A DNA stretch of 64,000 bases from Nitrospira sp. (GCA_029194665.1 JARFXO010000006.1:124001-188000); one strand, 5' to 3'; shown: positions 1-8,776, numbered from the stretch's first letter. The notes: generated from the sequence alone by a model not told the origin. Made by a program: numbers and translations.

Positions 1-1
1 T

Positions 2-850
2 GATGAACACATTCCTACGCCCACATCCTGGTACTTGACCGTGTCGCTCGCAGACGGCACACCCTGGTTGCGCTGTGCCAAGATCGCCGCAGGCTATCTC
101 TTGCACTTTCCCGATCTGGCCGGTTTCGTGTTTTCTCCATCGGACAGTTCCATCCGCTGCATCCCGCATCGGCACACACCTGCTCACACCGTGAACCATT
201 TGTTCCTGGACCAAGTGCTCCCCCTCGTGCTGAACTATCGAGGGAAGGAGGTGTTGCATGGAGCCGCGGTCGCCACACCCTATGGTACCTGTGCGTTCCT
301 CGGTCCGACCGGAAGCGGGAAATCCACCTTGGCGGCGAGTTTTCTCTCCGCGGGATATTCCGTATTAGCCGATGATTGTGTCGTCCTCGAAAGATACGGC
401 GAAGACATCGTTACGATCCCCACCTACCCTGGGCTCAGACTTTGGGATGATGCAATCGCCGCGCTCTACGGCACAACGGGAGCTTCTGCGCCGGTGGCGC
501 ACTATACTCCGAAACAGCGTTTCACCGCTGCGGCCTCCGCCACATCCATATGCCCTCCCGCCATTTCGTTAGCCGGGATCTACGTGATCGAAACCAGCAG
601 CCCGCCACAGGCTGCCTCAGCCATCGCCCTTGAGCGGCCGACTCTTGCTCAGCGGGAGGCTCTCATGACGCTCCTCTCGCTGGCGTTCAAACTGGATATT
701 GAAGACCGATCCATGTTGGCCCGCGAATTCGACTTTCTTCATCATCTCGTCGCTCGGGTCCCTGTTCGTCGCTTGATCATTCCGGACTCATTCGAAGCTC
801 TGCCCCACGTGCGGGCGGGCATTCTCCACGATCTGAGAACAGCATGTTGA
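2..850 (+). CDS. HprK-related kinase (5' end outside window)
   Basis: The reading frame is open back to the first bases, so the true start lies upstream; a TTG at 35 is only an internal candidate. The Walker A motif GPTGSGKST lies at about residues 101-109 of the visible protein, followed by LADDCV, which matches the Walker A plus ADD arrangement of HPr kinase/phosphorylase-type P-loop kinases. The family is known as HprK-related kinases, which accompany PqqD-like peptide chaperones and nucleotidyltransferases; relatives phosphorylate lasso-peptide precursors. The stop overlaps the next gene's start, so the two are probably translated together. The substrate cannot be read here. An HPr-regulating role is less likely because no HPr or PTS gene is nearby. 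Confidence 0.75.
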   Translation, partial: DEHIPTPTSWYLTVSLADGTPWLRCAKIAAGYLLHFPDLAGFVFSPSDSSIRCIPHRHTPAHTVNHLFLDQVLPLVLNYRGKEVLHGAAVATPYGTCAFLGPTGSGKSTLAASFLSAGYSVLADDCVVLERYGEDIVTIPTYPGLRLWDDAIAALYGTTGASAPVAHYTPKQRFTAAASATSICPPAISLAGIYVIETSSPPQAASAIALERPTLAQREALMTLLSLAFKLDIEDRSMLAREFDFLHHLVARVPVRRLIIPDSFEALPHVRAGILHDLRTAC

Positions 851-2043
851 CCTTGCCGTTCGTACATTCTTTTCTGACGGCCCTTTTGACGGATACCTGG
901 TCTGAAACAAACCAACCTGCCCTCGTCCCACACGATGCTTGGGAGACCGTCGTTGAAGAAGCCATCACGCAACGAATGGCCCCTCTCCTCCTTTGTTGGC
1001 TCAGCCATCCCACCCACCGACATGAAATCCCTCTCCGGTTACTGAATGTTCTCAAGCAACAGGTGGCTCTGCACACAGCCTGGCATTTGCTCTTGGTAAA
1101 ACAACTCCGAGACATCCTGGCTACGTGTGAACAGCAGGGCATTGCCTGTGTTCCAATTCGTGGACCGGTGTTGGCCGAACACTTGTATGGTAATGGCTCG
1201 ACCCGCCAGATGGATGATCTGGACTTCCTCGTTCATCGCGAGGATCTCACTGCGCTCAAGGACATCCTCCAGCACCTTGGCTATACGAACCACGAACATC
1301 GGCCTGGCTTTCTAGAGACCTTCTCCTATTCACTGGAATTCGTTCATCCAAATCATGGTTTCCTGGTGGAACCTCATTGGACTCTGGCTTACCCACCGTT
1401 TATCGGCGTTGCCGCCATGGAACCGGTGTGGACACGGGTCAGGAGACAGCAATGGGCAGGGGGCAATACCTGGGCCCTTAGCAATGAAGATCTTCTGCTC
1501 CATCTCTGCCTTCACCTCCATCATAAAGGGCGGCAGGCTCCGCTCCTGTGGTTTTATGAGTTGCATAGCGTGATCCAGCGGCAGAGCTCAACGCTCGACT
1601 GGAACACCCTCATGCATCAGGCGCGGCTCATGGAGCAGACTCAGGCAGTCTATGACGTCCTCACGATCGTGACGGAAACTTTTCATTCGCCCGTACCTGA
1701 AGCAGTGACGAGACAGCTCGCCACCAACGTGCACGGTGCTTCTTCGCCTTTGTCGTTGATGGGCTGCAATCAGATCCTCGCTCGGTCGTCTCTCAGCGGA
1801 CGAGAAGAGCTTGTACTTCTCTGTTCTCTTGAAAGCCTTCACCAACAATTCCACTACCTCTCCGCCCTCCTCTTTCCCTCTGCCCAATTCATGACGCGGC
1901 GATATGGAGCCTCCACTCGCATAGGTCTCATCGGATCCTACCTCGCTAGATTCTTCCATATAGGGGCTGAAGGCCTTCGCTGTGCCGTCGCATGGATCGG
2001 CACCATCGTCGCCACAGGACCGAGCTCATCCCTCCGCCGATAG
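844..2043 (+). CDS. Nucleotidyltransferase family protein (NTP_transf_5-like)
   Basis: A 399-residue protein whose ATG overlaps the upstream kinase stop. Residues 103-131 contain GPVLAEHLYG followed by RQMDDLDFLV. This resembles the active-site region of uncharacterised nucleotidyltransferases (family NTP_transf_5), in which acidic residues after an Arg bind metal. The rest is helical with many His and Trp residues (for example LLLHLCLHLHHKG), as in this family. These proteins often sit beside HprK-related kinases in peptide-modification loci, and the overlap here agrees with that. Its substrate is unknown. The family assignment is fairly secure; a RiPP role is inference from context. Confidence 0.72.
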   Translation: MLTLPFVHSFLTALLTDTWSETNQPALVPHDAWETVVEEAITQRMAPLLLCWLSHPTHRHEIPLRLLNVLKQQVALHTAWHLLLVKQLRDILATCEQQGIACVPIRGPVLAEHLYGNGSTRQMDDLDFLVHREDLTALKDILQHLGYTNHEHRPGFLETFSYSLEFVHPNHGFLVEPHWTLAYPPFIGVAAMEPVWTRVRRQQWAGGNTWALSNEDLLLHLCLHLHHKGRQAPLLWFYELHSVIQRQSSTLDWNTLMHQARLMEQTQAVYDVLTIVTETFHSPVPEAVTRQLATNVHGASSPLSLMGCNQILARSSLSGREELVLLCSLESLHQQFHYLSALLFPSAQFMTRRYGASTRIGLIGSYLARFFHIGAEGLRCAVAWIGTIVATGPSSSLRR

Positions 2044-2171
2044 ATTTCATGTTCTGAGCAGGCGATAATCCCGCGCATCCTTTTGCGCGAATTCTTCGTC
2101 GAGTGCAGGGAGAGTGCTATAGTGATGACCGGTTCACGGATCACCACCTCGATCACCACCAGCAACATTCT

Positions 2172-2777
2172 ATGGAGACATCCTCTCAGCTCGTCGCCTC
2201 GGCCATTGACCCTAAACTAGTGGCTCGAGTCGCCAAAGGCGAAGTCCACGCCTTTAACCAGCTCTACGATCAATCCAGTACTGTGCTCTTCAGCCTGGCA
2301 CTGCGTATTCTCGACAACCGTGAAGAAGCAGCCGACGTTCTTCAAGAGATCTACCTCAATGTCTGGAGAAAGGTCGTTCGTTACGATGTCGGTCGAGGCA
2401 CTCCCATCGCCTGGCTCATCACGCTGACCCGCAACCGGGCGATCGACCGATTGCGGGCACGCGGCCCTCGTACCCTCCGCCAGATGGCCCCGTCCATGGA
2501 TGACGCCCAGCGGAGCCAAGTTGCCGACCCAAGTTCCGATACTTTTGATTCACCGGCCGACCAAGAGTTGCGAAATCTGGTCCGAGCGGCGTGGGTGAGC
2601 TTGCCGCAGGTCCAACAGCAGGTGATTGAGCTGGCTTACTATAAGGGCTTTCCCGATGCGGAGATCGCGGCGCATTTGAATCAGCCGGTGGAAGCGGTGA
2701 AGACTTGCATCGCCCTCGGCATGTCGCAACTGCTTGAATCATTGCAAGCATCTTGGGAAGAAGCGGAAGCGGTATGA
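2172..2777 (+). CDS. ECF-type sigma-70 family RNA polymerase sigma factor
   Basis: The product is an alternative sigma factor directing RNA polymerase to a small regulon. Region 2 is recognisable (AFNQLYDQSSTVLFSLALRI, then EEAADVLQEIYLNVW and TLTRNRAIDRLR). Region 4 follows (LPQVQQQVIELAYYKGFPDAEIAAHL, an HTH for the -35 element). ATG 2172 gives 201 residues, usual for the family; an in-frame GTG at 2103 would add 23 His-rich residues. Neither start has a clear ribosome binding site. The stop overlaps the anti-sigma start (ATGA), so the pair is co-expressed and the next product presumably holds this factor at the membrane. Confidence 0.85.
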   Translation: METSSQLVASAIDPKLVARVAKGEVHAFNQLYDQSSTVLFSLALRILDNREEAADVLQEIYLNVWRKVVRYDVGRGTPIAWLITLTRNRAIDRLRARGPRTLRQMAPSMDDAQRSQVADPSSDTFDSPADQELRNLVRAAWVSLPQVQQQVIELAYYKGFPDAEIAAHLNQPVEAVKTCIALGMSQLLESLQASWEEAEAV

Positions 2778-3412
2778 CACATCACGAGTTGGAAGCCGCT
2801 GTTCCGCTCTACGCGATCGGAGCGCTTGAACGGGTTGAGCGGCAGGCCCTGGAGGCCCATCTGCTCGCAGGATGTATCCCTTGCCGCACGAGGCTGAAAG
2901 CGTATCAGTCGGTAGCAGTGACGTTGCCGTTCGGGCTCGTCATCACGACTCCTCCCCGAACCTTAAAGAATAGGATTCTGTCGTCCCGTGTGTCGTCCCC
3001 CGCCACTGAGTCAGAAACCCCATCACGGTCCAAGCCAAGTCTTGAGCCGGGCGAATGGATGAATCACCTCTTCCCGCCGTCATCTCCACCTGCCACACCA
3101 TTCGGCTGGGCGTTGGGAATGGTCATCCTCGTGGTCCTGATCATGCTGTCGTTTTTTGGATGGAACGCCTCCACCCAAGTGACCGAAGACATGGAGAAGG
3201 TGGCTCAACTACAGTCTCAAGCGGTAGAAACTGGCTCTAAGCTGGCAACTCTCCAACAGCAGCTCAGCGAACGCGAAGAAATACTCACGCAGATCCGGGA
3301 AGAACTTCAGCGCCGCATGGCCGAACTCGCAGAGGTGAAAGACCAGTTGATTCAGCGGGAAGCCGAGTTAGAAGAACTGAAAGTAATGCTGGCTCAGAGA
3401 AGAGGCCGATGA
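2774..3412 (+). CDS. Membrane-anchored anti-sigma factor
   Basis: A 212-residue protein beginning at the ATGA overlap with the sigma factor gene; an upstream in-frame TTG at 2753 is less likely. The N-terminal half resembles anti-sigma domains of the RskA/ZAS type: a helical LYAIGALERVERQALEAHL, then GCIPC. The spacing is His-X4-Cys-X2-Cys rather than the usual His-X3-Cys-X2-Cys, so zinc binding is uncertain. One transmembrane segment lies around residues 110-130 (GWALGMVILVVLIMLSFFGW). The C-terminal region beyond it is a heptad-rich coiled coil (residues about 140-205) and would be periplasmic, a likely input or oligomerisation region. It should sequester the adjacent sigma factor. No nearby target gene reveals the signal. 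Confidence 0.8.
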   Translation: MTHHELEAAVPLYAIGALERVERQALEAHLLAGCIPCRTRLKAYQSVAVTLPFGLVITTPPRTLKNRILSSRVSSPATESETPSRSKPSLEPGEWMNHLFPPSSPPATPFGWALGMVILVVLIMLSFFGWNASTQVTEDMEKVAQLQSQAVETGSKLATLQQQLSEREEILTQIREELQRRMAELAEVKDQLIQREAELEELKVMLAQRRGR

Positions 3413-3531
3413 GTGCAAACTCCATAGGTTAAACCATCGACCCCTCTTTCTCCTACTCTGCTGCTCCTCCGCCTTGAAAACCAATCCGCTCTCACGCTGC
3501 TTCCCCTCTTCTGTCACTCTCTCCAGTTCTC

Positions 3532-4074
3532 ATGCTAGTATGTGCAGCGATCAGCAAGGACTCCTCGACCGCACACTCGATGCAACAAGCACACGATTCC
3601 CACTACATGGAGCTGGCGCTTCAGCAGGCGAAGCTTGCAGCGCCGATCGGGGAAGTCCCGATCGGCGCAGTCCTCGTGCACAACCAGGAAGTGATCGCGG
3701 CCGGTCACAACTACCGGGAAATTTCGCAGGACCCGACAGCGCATGCGGAAATGATCGTGATCCGGAAAGCGGCTGAACGGCTGCAGACATGGCGCCTCAC
3801 TGACACAACATTGTACGTCACGCTCGAACCCTGCCCGATGTGCGCTGGAGCAATAATGCAGGCCCGCATCGCGCGGCTTGTGTTCGGGGCTTGGGATCCC
3901 AAAGCCGGAGCTTGCGGATCGATCTTTGACATTCCAGCCGAGCGCCGACTCAATCACCGAGTGCAAGTGTTGGGAGGCCTGCTCGAACAGGAGAGCCGCG
4001 AGCTCCTACAGAAGTTCTTTCGAGCTCAAAGAAGTGCTTTTTCGGAGAGCGCTCCCCCAAAGTCGACCGCCTAG
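3532..4074 (+). CDS. tadA: tRNA-specific adenosine deaminase
   Basis: TadA converts adenosine 34 to inosine in tRNA-Arg(ACG), allowing wobble decoding. The zinc-dependent deaminase signature is complete: HAE at residues 71-73 (His ligand and catalytic Glu) and PCPMC at 100-104 (two Cys ligands). The C-terminal region (GACGSIFDIP, then NHRVQV) is typical of TadA. The product is 180 residues from ATG 3532; ATG 3580 would give 164, closer to the usual 150-170, and no ribosome binding site decides between them. It lies alone on the plus strand, 119 bp after the anti-sigma gene. The SRP RNA that sometimes neighbours tadA was not found. Confidence 0.93.
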   Translation: MLVCAAISKDSSTAHSMQQAHDSHYMELALQQAKLAAPIGEVPIGAVLVHNQEVIAAGHNYREISQDPTAHAEMIVIRKAAERLQTWRLTDTTLYVTLEPCPMCAGAIMQARIARLVFGAWDPKAGACGSIFDIPAERRLNHRVQVLGGLLEQESRELLQKFFRAQRSAFSESAPPKSTA

Positions 4075-4345
4075 CACCGAAACCAAACCGGCAGGCATTT
4101 TCGGCACCGGAAGAACATGCGCCCTCCCCCGTCTGTTTGTGGGATCATGAATTTTGCTTTGGACGGATCAATCTGGCTATACTCGCTCCGACCATACCTC
4201 TAGTTCGGTGGTCATGCCTGCTGTCTTCCTGCATACGTGCCCTTGGAGCCTCGGCTTCCTGGACTACCGAGATCGTCTTCCATCTCAGCCTCGAAGATGC
4301 TGCTCGTTCATCACGTAAGAGCGCACTCAAACCGGAGGCCGCGAT

Positions 4346-5710
4346 ATGAGCATGCTTATTCGGCGTCGAGTGTTGTGGGATCACCTTCGCAGCGCACTGT
4401 GGGTCATGCCGACCGTCTCCGTTGTGTTTTTCCTGGTGGCGGGAATGGTCTTATCCCACGTGCCGATTGGCGACGATTCGTCTATACGGTGGCTGGTCTT
4501 CCAGGGCACGCCCGAGGACGCTCGCCAAATGCTGATTGTGGTGTCGTCCACGATGATCACAGTGACCGGCCTGGTGTTTGCTCTGACAATCATCGCCTTG
4601 CAGATCGCCTCGAACCAGTATTCACCCCGGCTGTTGCGCAATTTCATGCGTGACCGCGGGACGCAGTTCGTCCTGAGTGTCTTCGTGGGCGCCTTCGCCT
4701 ACAGCACGGCAGGTTTACATACCGTCGGGGTGCAGAACCCCGACGCGGCGGCATTCATGCCCCGCCTAGCCGTCTCCGGATCGCTTGGGCTCGCGCTGGC
4801 AAGCTTGGGGGTGCTCATCTACTTCATCCATCATCTTTCTTCCTCGATTCAGATCGACACGATTATGGGCATGATTGTGCGGGAAACTCTGGAAGTCATC
4901 GACAACCTTTATCCTGATCGGCTCGGCTACGAGGAACCCGAGGAGCGCTGCCCGGATCCACCCGCATGGGCCGTCACCGTTCCCTCCGACCAGTCCGGCT
5001 ATATCCAAGATGTCGCACCTGAAGTGCTCGTCCAAGCAGCTGTGAGGCAGGACGTGGTGATCCGGCTCATCAGGATGGTGGGGGACCATGTCATCGCCGG
5101 GACACCAATCGCCTGGGCTTGGCACAGATCGGCCGATCATGCACCGCCCGAAGCTGTCCTGCGAGAGGCAATCCGCAACTCCATCCAGGTCGCTTTCGAG
5201 CGGACTATGCTGCAGGATGTTCCTTTCGGCATCCGCCGCTTGGTCGATATTGGCAACAGGGCACTGTCAGCGGCAATCAACGATCCCTACACAGCGACCC
5301 AAGCATTGCATCACTTGGCGGTGGTCCTCTGCGTCCTGTCTCGCCGGCGGTTGGGCGACCGGCTGTATCAGGATGAACATGACACGGTGCGCGTGGCTAT
5401 ACCGTTCCCTACGTTCGCCGACTATTTGCGACTCGGCACAGAGCAGATCCGGCGGTTCGGGGCCAGAGAGCCGGCTGTCGCGCGGGGTCTGGTCCGGCTC
5501 CTCAAAAACGTTGGCAGCAGCGCGACCAGCAAGGATCGGCGGGCCGCCGCCGCCAAAAACATTCGCTTGGTGTTGGAGGACGCCACCCGCGAGGCTACCC
5601 AACCGGCCGATCTAGAGGGTCTGCTGGCAGAGGGAGCTGATGCCCTCAGCGCGCTCGAGGCCGACCGTCCTCAGTTGGTCCCTGGCTCAGTTCGTGATTT
5701 GACCCTGTAG
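4346..5710 (+). CDS. DUF2254 domain membrane protein
   Basis: A 454-residue inner-membrane protein of the DUF2254 family. Four hydrophobic segments fall in the first 170 residues (around 17-37, 65-88, 105-125 and 140-162), ending with IYFIHHLSSSIQ. A large cytoplasmic portion follows, including the conserved DIGNRALSAAINDPYTA block at about residues 300-316. Relatives are widespread and of unknown function; the Ala/Asn-rich DIGxRALSxxINDP motif defines the family. It stands alone, with 271 bp upstream lacking any coding signal. An in-frame alternative start at the third codon makes little difference. Confidence 0.82.
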   Translation: MSMLIRRRVLWDHLRSALWVMPTVSVVFFLVAGMVLSHVPIGDDSSIRWLVFQGTPEDARQMLIVVSSTMITVTGLVFALTIIALQIASNQYSPRLLRNFMRDRGTQFVLSVFVGAFAYSTAGLHTVGVQNPDAAAFMPRLAVSGSLGLALASLGVLIYFIHHLSSSIQIDTIMGMIVRETLEVIDNLYPDRLGYEEPEERCPDPPAWAVTVPSDQSGYIQDVAPEVLVQAAVRQDVVIRLIRMVGDHVIAGTPIAWAWHRSADHAPPEAVLREAIRNSIQVAFERTMLQDVPFGIRRLVDIGNRALSAAINDPYTATQALHHLAVVLCVLSRRRLGDRLYQDEHDTVRVAIPFPTFADYLRLGTEQIRRFGAREPAVARGLVRLLKNVGSSATSKDRRAAAAKNIRLVLEDATREATQPADLEGLLAEGADALSALEADRPQLVPGSVRDLTL

Positions 5711-5818
5711 GGCTGTGTGTGGTCGCAATGACTTTGCATGTAGATGATGATTCTCGTCAAAAACAGGCTCAGGACATTTCCTCAGATCTGGCTAGACCTA
5801 TGGTCCGGCAAAGAGATC

Positions 5819-5845
5819 TTGACATCCTTCCTTGCAATGTATAAT
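5819..5845 (+). promoter_or_regulatory. Sigma-70-type promoter for the heme-motif lipoprotein gene
   Basis: TTGACA at 5819-5824 and TATAAT at 5840-5845 both match the housekeeping consensus exactly. The spacer is 15 bp, shorter than the optimal 17, which would weaken the promoter or make it depend on an activator or supercoiling. It lies about 40 bp upstream of the gene start and is the clearest promoter in the window. Confidence 0.6.
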
Positions 5846-5886
5846 CAGGCACTCTGATCACATAAAGTCACGCAGGAAGTGTGGCG

Positions 5887-6816
5887 ATGGGTGCTTGGGA
5901 TTTTGGAACAATCGTGAGATTTCTCACATTATATGTCATGGCCTTGATCTGCCTACCACTCGCAGGCTGTTCGCTGATCGAGTCGCCGAAGGAAGGAACG
6001 AAGGCCCGCTCCCCTATTCCTGCTCAACCAGCAAGCGTGAACGTAGCGAGCGAAGACAATTACACGGAATCGTGCCGCGCAAAAGGTGTTCCGGTTCCAC
6101 CTGATTGGAAGCAGTCTTCATCTGAATGGGAAAGTCACGGCAACCTCAGCACCATATTGTTGACGCCGAATACGCTGGAAAAGGTTACGGTTGATGAAAC
6201 AACGTTCGCGAGCGTCTGGTCGTACGCCTCGCCAGATGTGAGAGGTGCTTGCATTGCGTTGGGAAGGAATGGCGGATCGTTCCAGGTCATCTGTCAGAGC
6301 GCCACGACCGGGTACGCCTGTTTTTGGGGGAACAATCCTCGCTCACCAAGCACAAGCTGGAACCCAGAGACGGCTCAAGTTTCCATCGCCTCACTCAACG
6401 ATCCGGCCCAGGGATTTGCTGTGGACACCGTGCCCTGTACGGAATGCCACCGCGGGAACAACGTCTTCTTGTATGGGCCTGACGATCCCACATGGGCAAC
6501 GGTGTTGAGACCGGAACATGCGCGCCCCACATTTACCACTCGCGTCGAGCACTCGTTAGACCACGGACAACTCACGTTCGGCGCGACCACAACTACCTAC
6601 CCACGCTTCATCCCCATCGGAGGAAAATCTATGACCCTGAACAATCCGCTGCCGACTACGCCAGGCTGTTCAGGATCCTGCCACGAGTCTCATTTCGAGA
6701 TCCTCGAAAAAAATCATACGGTCGAAGGATACGTGCGGATACCGCGACCCATGGGTCCCAAGTGCGCGGCCGACTCCCCGCCGGATGACCCGACAAAGAA
6801 TTGTTATCAACATTGA
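5887..6816 (+). CDS. Secreted lipoprotein with c-type heme motifs
   Basis: Start ATG 5887 is chosen because AGGAAG at 5874-5879 is spaced 7 bp from it; a GTG at 5881 is too close. A signal sequence ends in the lipobox LAGC with the lipidated Cys near residue 28, so the protein is exported and membrane-anchored. CTECH at about 184-188 is a standard CxxCH heme c site. CSGSCH at about 261-266 is a CX3CH variant that may or may not bind heme. Cysteines at about 63, 122, 136 and 145 suggest disulfides. I do not recognise the family. A periplasmic electron-transfer or redox-sensing role is inference. It sits behind a consensus promoter and is convergent with the cytochrome cluster downstream. Confidence 0.7.
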   Translation: MGAWDFGTIVRFLTLYVMALICLPLAGCSLIESPKEGTKARSPIPAQPASVNVASEDNYTESCRAKGVPVPPDWKQSSSEWESHGNLSTILLTPNTLEKVTVDETTFASVWSYASPDVRGACIALGRNGGSFQVICQSATTGYACFWGNNPRSPSTSWNPETAQVSIASLNDPAQGFAVDTVPCTECHRGNNVFLYGPDDPTWATVLRPEHARPTFTTRVEHSLDHGQLTFGATTTTYPRFIPIGGKSMTLNNPLPTTPGCSGSCHESHFEILEKNHTVEGYVRIPRPMGPKCAADSPPDDPTKNCYQH

Positions 6817-7041
6817 ACGATCAAGACCCCATGCGGAAAGGGTGCAAACCTCAATCGACGCACACCCACACCTAGTGAGCAATAGATCCCATCTGTGAGA
6901 TGTCCTACGGAGATAAAACTGGTACCTCCCGCGGTGCGGGTACTCGACGACTGTGACCACACATTCCACTGACGCCCACAGAGGATCTGCACCTGTTGAA
7001 GCGGGATGGGGTCAACTCACCTGTCGGCAAACATCGTCTCT

Positions 7042-7374
7042 TCACGGCTTCTGTGGCTTCGCAAAGGAGGAGAATTGGACTTCAGTGGCCATCAATTTGC
7101 CATCTTTCTTCGTGACATCTATCGCGACTCGGTCGCCTACCTTAGGAACGTTCCCTCCACTCCCTTTTCCTTTATTCCGATATTTTGTCTCGGCGACTGT
7201 GGGGATTGAGACTGTCTTCCCCTCTGTCGTCAGCACTTGAATCTCAGCAGTATCGATGGCGGTGATTGTGCCAAAGACGTGCTGCCCTTCCCCGTGCGCG
7301 GCGGCCATCCCGGGTAATGTTGCAGTCATCAGCAGGACCAGTATTCCTACTCGCTTCACCATGTTGGTCAGCAT
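7042..7374 (-). CDS. Small periplasmic protein, DUF5666/OB-fold-like
   Basis: A 110-residue protein with a clear Sec signal peptide (VGILVLLMTATLPGMAAA). The mature part reads HVFGTITAIDTAEIQVLTTEG, then VGDRVAIDVTKKDGKLMATEV, the beta-rich pattern of DUF5666 or CusF-like OB folds. GAGG lies 4 bp before ATG 7374. Its start is 10 bp after the cytochrome c stop, so the two are very likely one operon. A metal-binding or periplasmic accessory role is possible, but the only His-rich patch is HGEGQH at the mature N-terminus. The function is unassigned. Confidence 0.65.
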   Translation of the reverse strand: MLTNMVKRVGILVLLMTATLPGMAAAHGEGQHVFGTITAIDTAEIQVLTTEGKTVSIPTVAETKYRNKGKGSGGNVPKVGDRVAIDVTKKDGKLMATEVQFSSFAKPQKP

Positions 7375-7384
7375 TTTGCCTCAC

Positions 7385-7996
7385 TTAATGATGCGGTGCG
7401 GGAGAGTGTGGAGCAAGTTCTCCTCCTTGCAGAAAGCGGTCGATTTGTTCCTGCTCTTCCCGCGCCGCTTGACTCGTGGGGTTATACCTCTCCATTTCTT
7501 CCAATTCCTTGGTCGTAATGCTGGGGAGATGACGAATAAAATGCACCAGCTTCCAACTATCGAGATCTGGTTCTGAACGGCCTTTCCCCCATGCGGGCAT
7601 TCCGGTAAATCGAATGCCATTATGGATGATATAGTACAGCTCTCCATCGGAAAAGGACTGCGTCTCTATTTTAGTCAGGTCGGGTGTTCTTGGATAGAAG
7701 TTCTGTCCGATCAGGGTAGAGCCACTTCCATCATTCCCGTGACAGGTCGCACAGTGGTCCGCAAAGTGAACCCGCGCTTCTGCAAGCACCTCGTCTGAGG
7801 CGACAACGGGGTTGCTCATCTGCCTCTGGGCTGCTGGCATTGCCAGGTGCCTGAGCTGGCGCGCGAACAGAACCTCGAGCTTCATTGGCTGTTCCGTCGC
7901 ACTAAAACCTGATTGCAGGACGAACCACAGCGCTGCAACATTTCCTGTCACAACAATCATTGCCATCGCGAGCAACGCCCCGACACCTTTGGTCAT
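7385..7996 (-). CDS. Membrane-anchored monoheme cytochrome c
   Basis: A 203-residue protein with an N-terminal hydrophobic segment (residues 6-28) that may stay as an anchor because no clear cleavage site follows. CATCHG at 82-87 is the heme c site. GMPAWGKG near residue 132 supplies the likely axial Met (Met133), the class I cytochrome c pattern also seen in cbb3 CcoP-type domains. GGGAG lies 9 bp before the ATG. The last 50 residues are charged and His-rich (HSPAPHH). It should carry electrons in the periplasm; the partner is not visible. It is followed after 10 bp by a small exported protein, probably in the same transcript. Confidence 0.87.
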   Translation of the reverse strand: MTKGVGALLAMAMIVVTGNVAALWFVLQSGFSATEQPMKLEVLFARQLRHLAMPAAQRQMSNPVVASDEVLAEARVHFADHCATCHGNDGSGSTLIGQNFYPRTPDLTKIETQSFSDGELYYIIHNGIRFTGMPAWGKGRSEPDLDSWKLVHFIRHLPSITTKELEEMERYNPTSQAAREEQEQIDRFLQGGELAPHSPAPHH

Positions 7997-8191
7997 TAAT
8001 CGACGCTCCCCGGTTGACCCTTGCTACGATGATGGCCCCCTAGAACCTTCGTGATCCCCTCACGTTCGGAGGGGACTTGAGAATCGACACCCAAGCCTCA
8101 CGACATGTGATCTCAAGCGGATGAGGCCAAAGCCACACACACACGAGCTGCTAGATTGTGGGGCACCGTTGCTTCCGCGATCGTGCCGCAC

Positions 8192-8776
8192 TCATCTGGA
8201 CGCGTGCGCCCTCGGTTGCGTGTTGCGCGAACTACCTGCCTGCTCGCGTTGCCGGTGGTAGGGATGGATGTCAATCATCACATTCGCCTCGTCTAACTCT
8301 GCTCTTACTAAAGCTCCTTCTTTAAGCGCACCAAGTTTGGTGCCCGCTAAAGAGTCAACTGAATACGACTCCAATCCTTCACCAGTATAGATCTCGACGA
8401 CCTCCCAGAACGGATCCGCATAGGCAAGCTTCCCAACCACAACGCGATGACGATGGATAGGACGGCTTGGATCGTGAATGTCCAGCAGAACATTCGATTC
8501 ATCCACCGTCACGGTCACTTCATCACCCACCTTGGCTTCGTGCAGTCCCATACGTTCCGCCTTCTTTACGCTGACCCATCGCGGTGCCACTTTCTTGCCT
8601 GAAGTCCCTTGTATATCAAGGTACATCAGCCCCGATTCGATCTTCGTAATCGTAGCTGGTACATTCCTATGGGTATTTGGCCCGCCGAGATCCGCATCGT
8701 GGGCGATAGCCTGTGACCCTAGTAGCAGGAACGCTAAGCAGATGGGCGCGTAGGATATGAAATGTTTTCTAGACAT
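8192..8776 (-). CDS. Exported hypothetical protein, repeated beta-domain
   Basis: A 194-residue protein with a Sec signal peptide (AFLLLGSQAIAHD, cleavage after AIA). AAGGAGG lies 7 bp before ATG 8776, the best ribosome binding site in this part. The mature protein seems to hold two similar beta units: VPATITKIESGLMYLDI with KVGDEVTVTVDESNVLLDIH, and VVEIYTGEGL with EGALVRAELDEANVMIDIH. The same phrase pattern (VxxEV.VxVDExNVLxDIH) occurs twice, so it may be an internal duplication. It resembles the downstream 110-residue protein in fold style but not in sequence. No function is recognised. It precedes the cytochrome gene by 195 bp. Confidence 0.65.
   Translation of the reverse strand: MSRKHFISYAPICLAFLLLGSQAIAHDADLGGPNTHRNVPATITKIESGLMYLDIQGTSGKKVAPRWVSVKKAERMGLHEAKVGDEVTVTVDESNVLLDIHDPSRPIHRHRVVVGKLAYADPFWEVVEIYTGEGLESYSVDSLAGTKLGALKEGALVRAELDEANVMIDIHPYHRQREQAGSSRNTQPRAHASR

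Noticed and set aside
4075-4345. Small SRP RNA gene beside tadA
   Set aside because: The conserved GGTCAGGNCCGGAAGGNAGCAG-like core is not present.
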